NCBI RefSeq assembly: GCF_004770995.1
Contig: NZ_RQHW01000036.1
Location: forward strand, 1 to 15,066
Source of the DNA: Leptospira idonii
GTDB lineage: Bacteria > Spirochaetota > Leptospiria > Leptospirales > Leptospiraceae
Reading direction: 5' to 3'
DNA: 15,066 nucleotides
In this document: positions 1-7,041 of the stretch, in pieces
How the letters are laid out: each line of letters starts with the position of its first letter
How positions within the stretch are numbered: the first letter of the stretch is position 1
Made by a program: the position numbers and the translations under genes
The notes under the pieces: generated by a model
What the model was told of the DNA's origin: nothing
Seen by the model: only the letters and a program-made list of their open reading frames with translations
Databases searched by the model: none

Positions 1-3000
1 TTCGGCATTTCAGGAGCATCTTTTGGCTTCACACTAGCTAACAGATTGTCTTCCTCTCTCCGTCCTACACCAAACAACGCCAACCCTGCCATCAGTCCAC
101 CCCCCAATGTGCCTAAGGCTCCCATAGCTACATCACCTAATGTAACGACTCCGTTCAGTTTGTCCAGGATCGCCTCTCTCTGAACATCATCCAACTTACT
201 TGGATCATAACCCTTATCTTTTAACTGCTGATCTTCTTGTTTTTTGTTAATTGCATCTAATAGCTTGTCTCTCTCTTTCTTAGGTAAACTATCTGGATCT
301 TCTATTCCATTTGCTTTAAGGATATCATTCTCTGCTATAGTATCCGTTCTATCCTGTGCTAAATTGATATTCTGCTCTGCCCAGTTTATATCATCCAAAC
401 GAAATCCATCTGGTCCATTCGTCGTTATGTTGATTCCCGCGTATTGTGTAGAAGTAGATAATCCATTACGGTCGATGGTTGATGTTACCCCTAGTTTACT
501 ATCCGGATCTGTATATCCGATTGAACCAGACAGTCCTCCTCCGTTGATGTCATAATTCGCTCCCAGGTTCCAGCCCTGTCTCGGTCCTTTGTCACTTGGG
601 TTGTAGTTTGCTCCCACTGTGGTCGCTCCATTTGTAGTTGTTGAACCTGTAACCTGTAAGCCCTTAACTCCCGTTTGCATTGAACCAGAAATTGTTGTAT
701 CCCCTCTCTGAGAGAAGCTTATGCTTACATTTCCCTTAGCTCCCCCTACTCCTATCATTCCCCCCCAGCCTGCTTGTTTGTCGTATGATACTCCTAATCC
801 TAGAGCGCCTTTACCTAATAGCTCTGCTGCCTTGCCATTTAAATCAAGTTTTCCTCCGGCAACGAGCATCCCAAGTACTCCGTTTGCGGCTCCAGCTAAT
901 ATTCCGTCCGTTCCATTTCTGCTTCCGTCTACCATCTGCACTACTCCACTCAGGGCAGCTGCTCCTACATTCGCAGCATTCGCTGTCGCACCTAACGCCT
1001 GTCCCAATCCTGTCATAAAGCCTTTCAAGCTTGTTCCTAAGGCACCTGCAGCTCCCAATGTCAACGCTGTTGTCGCTACAGTCACTGCTGTCGAGCGGAT
1101 CGCTTCGCTCTGTGCAGCTTTATCCGCCTTCTTTTGTTTGATGGCTCCATACTCTTTGCGGAACACTGCATCCACTAAGTCTTTGTCCATTCCGGTTGCT
1201 TTGACAAGTTCTTCTACGACTATACGTTGACCCAGCTCATCTACTAGTCCCTCTTTGTTTTTGAAGGTAGGGGTCGCTGATGAGTAAGACAACTCTCCTG
1301 ATTTCATTCCTAACGATTGATTGGCGTAGGCGTTTGCTTGGGTAATTAAATTTCTATCGTTTACGTTCGCATAGGTCATTCTGTTTCCATCGTTCAGGGC
1401 TCTTTGGATGTCTCTCTCCGGTACCCCTGTCGCTACAATGGCTGTTTTGATAATCCCGCCTACGGCTCCCGCCACCTGACTTCCTATATTTGCAAACGGA
1501 TTCGAATTCGCTGCCGCTCTTGCATTTGCGGCTTTTTGGGATCCTACTAAATCCGTTACGAAATTTCCTACCACTTCAGGAGGTAGTCCTGTTGAATCTG
1601 CGATCACTTGCGTTGAATATTTTTTGACTAAGGACTCTGTATTTGCATCTGCTGCTGCGATTCTATCCTGCGGACCGGTCATTCGCTCCATCTGCTTTTC
1701 GTAGGCTTTATCTCCCAGCACGGTTCTTCCCACTGCACTTGTCGCTCCCATTGTTACTGTCGTTGCGGACTGGCTGAAGAAGGCCGCTGACGCTACATTT
1801 TGTGCACTGCTGGCAAAGTTGATCGCGCTTGTTGCCATATTCGTCATTGCCGTCGAGGCTGCGGCTACATTCGTCGTCACCATTGCAGTTAGATTCGCCG
1901 TAAATCCTAAACTCATCCCCCCCGTCATTGTAGCCATTGTTGCTGACATCACTGCCATTCCCGTATTTACGATACTATTTGCGTTCATCGTCTTCTTTGC
2001 GGCTCTCTTAGATGCTTGGCCTCTCATGTAACTGATCGCATCGCTGATCAGCTGTACTTGGTCATCGTTTCCTCCGGTTGCTCTTACGAAGGCTGCCGCC
2101 ATACTTGAATTGATCTTATCTTCTATTTTTCCTTTGATAGAGGCTTGCACACCTGCGGCTCCTCCTGTGAGGTAGGCAAGTAACAGATCTTTGATGAGAG
2201 AGTCGTTGGCCATCGCATCTTGTTTGGATTTCTCGAATCGGTTCTGGTTGTTGCTTTCTGTTGCTTGGATGGATGCTGTCGCCTTCCCTAGATTTTGGAA
2301 GTCTTGTGAAAGTCCTTTGCTGTAGTATTCGTTTACCACTGCGGATGCTTGCGTTTCTACATCCGACCAATCTGCATTCTCCCATACATCAAACAGATCT
2401 TTCCCTTTGGGTGCGGTTACCTGTTTAATTTGTGCCAGCGAGACTTGTCTCACTTCGTTCTGCGTTCCGGATATGTACTGCCCTTCACCGTTTTTTCCTG
2501 AGATTTGGCCGTTGCTGATGATTTTACTGATGGTTGCGGTATTATTAACTTTATCTATGCTGTATTCGTATTCTTTTTTAATCAGCCCGGCACAGCTGGC
2601 AGGATTCACATAACAAGATCCAACTCTTGCCTGCTCCGCTTCCGTCAATTTAATCTTATCATCTAACTGACTTGTTATGATTTTCTCTTCCCTTGTCAGA
2701 GACGTTACGATCATACCGTTTAGATATTGTAATCCTCTTTCTTCTAACCAGGCTAGTTCAGGTGCTTGCGCTTTATTAAAGCAGTCCTGGTAATCCGCCG
2801 AATCTTTTCTACAGCCCCAATCTTTCGCTCTTTGTCCGTTCGATAATTCTTCCAGTTTGATATGCAAATCGACTGTTTGCGCAATGACGTTTCCTGCATC
2901 GTCGTATTTGGCAACGGCTCTGTTATTCCAATCAACCGCATAGGTCATTTGATTTAACGCTTTTTCCTGTTCTCTTGCCTGGATGAATGTATTGTTTTCA

Positions 3001-5363
3001 TTAATGGAAAGAACTTGGGAATATTGATATACTCCGTTCGCTGTTGTTTGGAAAACTTGCCCCATATCTTTTCCATTTACGGAAAGAGAGGTATCTATCT
3101 TCTTTTCGCTGGCCGCTCCGAAAATTGTATAACTAGTAGTTGATGATGTGCTTGTTGAAGATGGAAATAATTTATCCGATATGCCGGAAAGCCCGGCAAC
3201 TCCCAATACGTCTTTGGCAATGGTGGTCACTTTTTCATTGATCATCATATTTTTAAGCCCTACAAGAGTGTCTCCTCCCGTTGGGAAATATTGTTGAAAC
3301 ACAGTTTCAGTAGAAGCAGGTATTCTGGAATATGTGATTTCAGTCTCTGTAAACGTGAATTCTTTTTTCGTAAGATCGTTTAACGTATTATTATAATTAG
3401 ATGATATTAAACCCGCCCCTGTAGCGATCCCGGTTCCATCGGTTAAGTTCGTCACTACTGCCTGCGCATTTACATTAAAGCCAGCCAAATCAGCCCTGCT
3501 TTCCACTGACTCGGCCTGATTGTACAAATCCAGCCATTTGGTGAGGCCGTTTTGCCTTTCATCCTCCATCTTACTCATCCATTCGGATTTTTTGATTTCC
3601 AAATCGGTAAGCGATTTTTCATAGTCAGCTTTTGCCTGAGCTTTAAGGATTTCCGCTTGAGCTTTCCATTGTGTATAAAACTGATTGTAATTTGCTGTTT
3701 TGTTTTCCCAGCTTGAAATAGCAGGATTGATATCGTTCTGATAAAAGCTAAACTGTCCTCCCAAGGAATTACTATTGGAAGACCAATAATTTGCCATATC
3801 TTCTGCGTTCAAGTCTTTCACTTCATATAATACGCTATAGGCGATCCCTCCCATCTGGAACCAGTCGGTTAAGGCAACACGATTCGCCCCCCAATAAGCA
3901 AATCCGACAGGTCCGTCTATTAACAAACTTCCGGTAGGTCTTTCTACTCCTGCCCATCCCCAAGGATCCGTTTTGTTTAGATAGTTTTCATTGTCCGTAT
4001 ACAAATTCGATGCAAGAACATTCGTCACAACCTTACCGCTGCCGATATAGTTCTGGATCGTCGTCTTCATCAATCCATCATCCCTGCTATAAATCGCCTT
4101 CAACATATCCCTCATTTGCCCCGCAGGAATATTATTGAAGTCGTAAAAAGGACCGGGTTCGATCCCCCAAATCGCCGATTGACTCGGGCGATTGTTTCTG
4201 ATATCGACATAACTCAAGCCGTAATTGACATTGTTTCCCCAAGCACCAACGGCGGCAGAACCGGTTTGATTTCTAGTATGATCGTAGTTTATATTTAGAG
4301 AATCCTGGTATGTGAAAATTCTGTTTTCGAAATAGGAATAGTTCTGGCTTGCTGAAGTTTTCTGAGTATTTAAAAAGGATGTGATCTGATTCGATAAAGT
4401 GGAAAGAATATTAGTAACATCTATTTCCGTTTTACTCAATTCCGCCTTTACGCTATTTACCAATGCAACGAGGGTTTCTCCTGCAGTGTTATATTCGTTC
4501 GAGTTCGGCTTTTTATAAGCGCATCCGTCCGACTTATTGCAAATAGGTGCCAGATCAGATTCAAATCCGCTGATCATGGATTGAATCCCCGCTTTCACTG
4601 CAGTCTTGTATGAATTGATCGCATCTAAATTACTTTGGAATGCAAGTTCTGATTCATCCATCGAGGCAAGAAAACTGGAATACTTTCCTTGAATGTCTGC
4701 CAAGGAATTGGAAAAATCATTTAAACCGGACTGATAGTTCTGAGCAAAATTAGCATTCCAGCTTGCCGCTGCTTGTGCCACTTGGTTTTGTAATATTCCC
4801 GCCTGGGAAGTATTGTATTGATATTGTTTGTATAAATCCTCTTGGCCGATTCGGCTTAAATAAATTTCATCCACACGATTGCTGTTCAACTTAGATACGA
4901 ATTCGTTTCTATTCTTAAGTAAATCTAAGTTAGCTTTCTGTTCCCAATCATTCAGTGCGGCGATTTTTTGGGATTCCAATTCTCTTTGCAGATAATCCTT
5001 ATAGGCATCCACGTCATTGAAGGAATCACTTGTGGATACCTGAGAGACATAGTCATAAATGGCAACGTCCGCTTCCTGTTCCCAATACGCTCGGATGAGT
5101 CCTTTGTAATAACCTACCTGTTCCGACCATGCGGACAGAGTATTTAAAAAGTAACTCTGTCCGTAAACCTGATTCATCAAATTGGAACTGTATTCTTCCA
5201 GTTGCAACTGAGGAACCGTTGGTTGAGAATAAAGGCTGCTAAAAATCAGTAAATTTACAAGAAAGGAAATCAGTCCCAAAAACGCCTGAAACTTAGTAGT
5301 TCTACTGTACTTAAAAATCCCTACCGAACCCTTCGATCTTGGTTGATCTTCAATCTCTTTCAT
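1..5363 (-). CDS. Giant exported Leptospira protein, TIGR04388 ('Lepto_longest')-like, partial (C-terminus outside window)
   Basis: The frame is open from the ATG at 5363 to the left edge: 1787 complete codons and no stop. An AGGTGA sequence sits just before the ATG, closer than usual. Residues 1-24 are polar and basic, 25-44 are hydrophobic, and LYSQ at 44-47 is a plausible signal-peptidase site, so the protein is probably exported or anchored. Residues about 50-300 are Gln/Trp/Asn-rich and helical or coiled-coil-like. About 1110-1200 and 1418-1505 are Ala/Gly/Thr-rich hydrophobic stretches. About 1523-1622 is Gly/Ser/Thr/Asn-rich and looks like repetitive beta structure. A hydrophobic stretch at about 1738-1769 ends in GVGRR. 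The only cysteines I see form three close pairs (275/281, 851/861, 917/924). Length, N-terminus and composition recall the Leptospira-only TIGR04388 family, of unknown function. Neighbouring genes give no clue to role. The coding call is firm; the family name is by eye. Confidence 0.82.
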   Translation of the reverse strand, partial: MKEIEDQPRSKGSVGIFKYSRTTKFQAFLGLISFLVNLLIFSSLYSQPTVPQLQLEEYSSNLMNQVYGQSYFLNTLSAWSEQVGYYKGLIRAYWEQEADVAIYDYVSQVSTSDSFNDVDAYKDYLQRELESQKIAALNDWEQKANLDLLKNRNEFVSKLNSNRVDEIYLSRIGQEDLYKQYQYNTSQAGILQNQVAQAAASWNANFAQNYQSGLNDFSNSLADIQGKYSSFLASMDESELAFQSNLDAINSYKTAVKAGIQSMISGFESDLAPICNKSDGCAYKKPNSNEYNTAGETLVALVNSVKAELSKTEIDVTNILSTLSNQITSFLNTQKTSASQNYSYFENRIFTYQDSLNINYDHTRNQTGSAAVGAWGNNVNYGLSYVDIRNNRPSQSAIWGIEPGPFYDFNNIPAGQMRDMLKAIYSRDDGLMKTTIQNYIGSGKVVTNVLASNLYTDNENYLNKTDPWGWAGVERPTGSLLIDGPVGFAYWGANRVALTDWFQMGGIAYSVLYEVKDLNAEDMANYWSSNSNSLGGQFSFYQNDINPAISSWENKTANYNQFYTQWKAQAEILKAQAKADYEKSLTDLEIKKSEWMSKMEDERQNGLTKWLDLYNQAESVESRADLAGFNVNAQAVVTNLTDGTGIATGAGLISSNYNNTLNDLTKKEFTFTETEITYSRIPASTETVFQQYFPTGGDTLVGLKNMMINEKVTTIAKDVLGVAGLSGISDKLFPSSTSTSSTTSYTIFGAASEKKIDTSLSVNGKDMGQVFQTTANGVYQYSQVLSINENNTFIQAREQEKALNQMTYAVDWNNRAVAKYDDAGNVIAQTVDLHIKLEELSNGQRAKDWGCRKDSADYQDCFNKAQAPELAWLEERGLQYLNGMIVTSLTREEKIITSQLDDKIKLTEAEQARVGSCYVNPASCAGLIKKEYEYSIDKVNNTATISKIISNGQISGKNGEGQYISGTQNEVRQVSLAQIKQVTAPKGKDLFDVWENADWSDVETQASAVVNEYYSKGLSQDFQNLGKATASIQATESNNQNRFEKSKQDAMANDSLIKDLLLAYLTGGAAGVQASIKGKIEDKINSSMAAAFVRATGGNDDQVQLISDAISYMRGQASKRAAKKTMNANSIVNTGMAVMSATMATMTGGMSLGFTANLTAMVTTNVAAASTAMTNMATSAINFASSAQNVASAAFFSQSATTVTMGATSAVGRTVLGDKAYEKQMERMTGPQDRIAAADANTESLVKKYSTQVIADSTGLPPEVVGNFVTDLVGSQKAANARAAANSNPFANIGSQVAGAVGGIIKTAIVATGVPERDIQRALNDGNRMTYANVNDRNLITQANAYANQSLGMKSGELSYSSATPTFKNKEGLVDELGQRIVVEELVKATGMDKDLVDAVFRKEYGAIKQKKADKAAQSEAIRSTAVTVATTALTLGAAGALGTSLKGFMTGLGQALGATANAANVGAAALSGVVQMVDGSRNGTDGILAGAANGVLGMLVAGGKLDLNGKAAELLGKGALGLGVSYDKQAGWGGMIGVGGAKGNVSISFSQRGDTTISGSMQTGVKGLQVTGSTTTNGATTVGANYNPSDKGPRQGWNLGANYDINGGGLSGSIGYTDPDSKLGVTSTIDRNGLSTSTQYAGINITTNGPDGFRLDDINWAEQNINLAQDRTDTIAENDILKANGIEDPDSLPKKERDKLLDAINKKQEDQQLKDKGYDPSKLDDVQREAILDKLNGVVTLGDVAMGALGTLGGGLMAGLALFGVGRREEDNLLASVKPKDAPEMP

Positions 5364-5548
5364 ATTCACCTAAGCGGAATTACCTTGCTGTCATTTGAGG
5401 ATAATTTATGTACAAGGACGAACCTTTTTTTTCTAAATTAACAACTCAACCAGCCTTATTTCCAGAAATAAAGAAGTAAGAAGAGAAAGAAGTATAAAAA
5501 CGGAGCCGGATCTTTCGGATAAATCGAATCTAAGTATAATTTTTTTTG

Positions 5549-5830
5549 TTAAGCAGCTAAGATAAAAATGAAAGGATGGTAAACAGGGATCTTCCGACTT
5601 CTCTTCAACCACTTTTCCGCGATAATAATCTTCAAATCGATGACGATTTCCACGACCATCCGCAGGGAAAAAGAATAACTTTCCGATAACCGAATCTCCT
5701 GTTCCGTAGAAAAGGAGGCGAGTTCGGTAAACACATTAATAGATAGGGAACAAAATAAAGCAATAGAGAAGAACATCTTGGTCGCTTTGAAAAAAGCCCT
5801 TCCCTGATTCTCCTTCGAAATTTTGTTCAT
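5549..5830 (-). CDS. Doubtful small membrane protein, 93 residues, unknown function
   Basis: The frame opens with ATG at 5830, preceded by a weak GAGTGA Shine-Dalgarno-like sequence, and ends with TAA. Residues 1-18 are polar and basic, 19-36 (from MFFSIALFCSLSINVF) form a likely membrane segment, and 56-70 (RMVVEIVIDLKIII) is a second hydrophobic or amphipathic stretch before a KWLKRSRK basic patch. I do not recognise a family. In favour: the membrane-protein-like pattern, and a perfect palindrome directly upstream that could act on its expression. Against: it is short, sits in a largely non-coding region, has a weak ribosome site, and an overlapping longer open frame runs upstream of it in another phase. 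It is 185 bp upstream of the TIGR04388-like gene on the same strand, so co-transcription is possible but unsupported. Confidence 0.35.
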   Translation of the reverse strand: MNKISKENQGRAFFKATKMFFSIALFCSLSINVFTELASFSTEQEIRLSESYSFSLRMVVEIVIDLKIIIAEKWLKRSRKIPVYHPFIFILAA

Positions 5831-5839
5831 AAATCACTC

Positions 5840-5860
5840 ATGCCTAAAACATTTAGGCAT
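5840..5860. promoter_or_regulatory. Perfect palindrome with 9-bp arms, possible operator or leader hairpin
   Basis: The arms ATGCCTAAA and TTTAGGCAT are exact reverse complements separated by ACA. On the minus strand the structure ends about 9 nt before the ATG at 5830 and sits directly against its GAGTGA ribosome-site candidate. It could be a DNA operator or an RNA hairpin that affects translation of the 93-residue frame. It has no U-run on either side, so it is not a terminator. Confidence 0.35.
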
Positions 5861-5928
5861 CACATTTGCAGTTTCCGATGCAATCGAATCATAAATTTGA
5901 ATAAATAAAACGAATGAATTCGATATTT

Positions 5929-6021
5929 GGGGGCGCCTCGCAATTTTTTGACAATTATAATTATATTCCCATACGCGATCCGGCTCTCCCTCGACGGCAA
6001 CGCTCGGTCGATCCGTGGCGC
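5929..6021. repeat. GC-rich intergenic element with inverted ends, possible dispersed repeat
   Basis: This stretch stands out from its AT-rich surroundings. It opens with GGGGGCGCC and closes with GTGGCGC, giving an inverted GCGCC (5933-5937) / GGCGC (6017-6021) pair. Inside are a TTTTTTGACA tract, an AT-rich core, and a second inverted pair TCGAC/GTCGA around 5991-6011, with CGATCCG repeated directly near 5976 and 6009. No gene covers it convincingly. The form resembles short structured intergenic repeats, and I have an unverified impression of similar elements in other Leptospira. Only one copy is in this window, so the repeat nature is inference. Confidence 0.3.
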
Positions 6022-6205
6022 AAAGATAAAGCCTCAAAACAATATATTATATTATGATTTACTAACATATATGGCACACCATTCAATATCCGGTCACTCC
6101 ATACTACCTTCCCCCTCTACGAAAATACAAAGTTTCCGGATTTCATTCCATTAAATAGTTTATCTACCGTTCCTTTCAAAAAAATTTGTCCGTATAGGCA
6201 AAAAT

Positions 6206-6730
6206 ATGAAAGACCGCTTTAAGGCAATACCCAGGAAATGGAAAGCGCCGACAAAAACTCCTAAGAATAAAATTTCCGTCAAATTTGCGATCTGGAGTTT
6301 GATCGGCAGCTGTATTTCCATCTGGTCGATCCTTGCCATCACTGAATTATTCGGCCACCAGCTTCTGATCGGTTCTTTCGGAGCCTCAGTCGTTCTTCTT
6401 TTTTCCGCTCCCGATTCTGCCCTAGCGCAGCCAAGAAACCTAGTAGGCGGCCATTTGATATCAGCCATAACCGCCGTCGTCATCTATGCCGCATTCGGAT
6501 CTTCTTTTTTAATGATCGGTTTGGCCGTGGGAATTTCAATTTTACTCATGTATTTGACTCACACAATTCACCCCCCTGGAGGAGCGACTGCGATCATCGG
6601 TGTGATGGGACAGGCTGGTCCAGATTTCATCATTTTTCCAGTGTTAACCGGTGCCCTAATTCTTCTACTCAATGCGCTTCTGATCAATAATTTTGTGCAT
6701 CATAGAAAATATCCGAACGTTTGGTTTTGA
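6206..6730 (+). CDS. HPP family integral membrane protein
   Basis: The 174-residue protein carries the hallmarks of the HPP family (Pfam PF04982). These are GSFGAS at 56-61, APDSALAQPRNLVGGH at 68-83, and the name-giving HPP at 122-124 inside THTIHPPGGATA. The C-terminal YPNVW is also typical. Hydrophobic segments lie at about 25-47, 51-67, 80-98, 102-119 and 141-163, so it sits in the inner membrane after a basic cytoplasmic N-terminus. Length fits stand-alone HPP proteins; no CBS domain is attached. Some cyanobacterial and plastid HPP proteins are reported to transport nitrite, but most bacterial members are uncharacterised and the substrate cannot be read from the sequence. ATG at 6206 is preceded by a weak AGGC. 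It is the only convincing plus-strand gene and converges on the secreted-peptide gene, with 54 bp between the stops. Confidence 0.88.
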   Translation: MKDRFKAIPRKWKAPTKTPKNKISVKFAIWSLIGSCISIWSILAITELFGHQLLIGSFGASVVLLFSAPDSALAQPRNLVGGHLISAITAVVIYAAFGSSFLMIGLAVGISILLMYLTHTIHPPGGATAIIGVMGQAGPDFIIFPVLTGALILLLNALLINNFVHHRKYPNVWF

Positions 6731-6784
6731 TCAAATAACTCTACTCATTCAATCGGAAAAAACGAATCAGCAGGGTTCTGGCTA

Positions 6785-6952
6785 CTATTTAACAAATTTG
6801 CAGATTTCTCCCGCTTTTTTGCGTTCAGCAAAACCATCGCCTTCCACACATACTTTAATATCAGTATCTCTAAACCCGTAACACTTCGCAAACAATGTTG
6901 CATTACCTGCAGTCACAAACAAAATTCCCAAGAGAATGCTAATTTTTTTCAT
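6785..6952 (-). CDS. Small secreted three-cysteine peptide, 55 residues, unknown function
   Basis: This short gene runs from ATG at 6952 to TAG at 6785. An AAGAGG Shine-Dalgarno lies about 9 nt before the start. Residues 1-22 form a clear signal peptide: MKK, then a hydrophobic core ISILLGILFVTA, with a likely signal-peptidase cleavage after LFA at 20-22. The predicted mature part is only 33 residues, rich in charge, with cysteines at 24, 35 and 50 and the core CYGFRDTDIKVCVEGDGF. The residue before C24 is lysine, so it does not look like a lipoprotein. An odd number of cysteines suggests one free thiol, a metal site or a dimer. It lies 89 bp downstream of the chemoreceptor gene on the same strand. 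It may be co-transcribed, or driven from the gap, which holds an inverted repeat. I do not recognise the family. Confidence 0.68.
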   Translation of the reverse strand: MKKISILLGILFVTAGNATLFAKCYGFRDTDIKVCVEGDGFAERKKAGEICKFVK

Positions 6953-6995
6953 AATGATCTACCTCTTAACATAGAGATATACTAGAGAAAGTTTT

Positions 6996-7013
6996 ATAAC
7001 CGTTAATCGTTAT
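6996..7013. promoter_or_regulatory. Imperfect palindrome upstream of the secreted-peptide gene, possible operator
   Basis: The arms ATAAC and GTTAT flank 8 bp that are themselves partly symmetric; 14 of 18 positions match the reverse complement. On the minus strand it lies 44-61 nt before the ATG of the 55-residue peptide. It overlaps a weak -35-like TTAACG, which is followed 16 nt later by TAGTAT. This arrangement would suit a repressor or activator site on a private promoter, but both promoter boxes are weak. Confidence 0.28.
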
Positions 7014-7041
7014 TTCTATAACATTCACATACAATAGACTA

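Larger units (their letters stand above)
5831..6205. other. Intergenic region upstream of the HPP gene
   Basis: Apart from the palindrome at 5840-5860 and the GC-rich element at 5929-6021, I see no supported gene here. Open frames on both strands cross the GC-rich element, lack ribosome sites and have no protein-like pattern. The part from 6035 to 6205 is AT-rich and presumably carries the promoter of the HPP gene, but no -35/-10 pair is convincing. A TTGACA at 5948-5953 has no good -10 at proper spacing and lies about 250 bp from the HPP start. Confidence 0.5.

Noticed and set aside
721..1230. 169-residue plus-strand open frame, Pro/Ala/Ser-rich
   Set aside because: It is the antisense shadow of the Ala/Gly-rich part of the TIGR04388-like gene; no ribosome site and a low-complexity composition expected from the opposite strand.
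5948..5967. TTGACA followed by TATAAT and TATATT as a promoter
   Set aside because: Spacing from the -35-like box is only 2 or 8 bp, and the site is part of the GC-rich element about 250 bp from the HPP start.
5834..6037. 67-residue minus-strand open frame upstream of the 93-residue frame
   Set aside because: It crosses the GC-rich element and the palindrome, has no ribosome site and no protein-like pattern.
5927..6154. 75-residue plus-strand open frame before the HPP gene
   Set aside because: It starts inside the GC-rich element, lacks a Shine-Dalgarno and shows no recognisable composition.
6160..6483. 107-residue minus-strand open frame across the HPP gene
   Set aside because: It is antisense to the conserved HPP motifs, which clearly identify the plus-strand frame as the gene.
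6731..6784. Bidirectional terminator between the convergent HPP and peptide genes
   Set aside because: A run of six T (minus strand) is present, but the preceding sequence gives only a 3-bp stem; no convincing hairpin.
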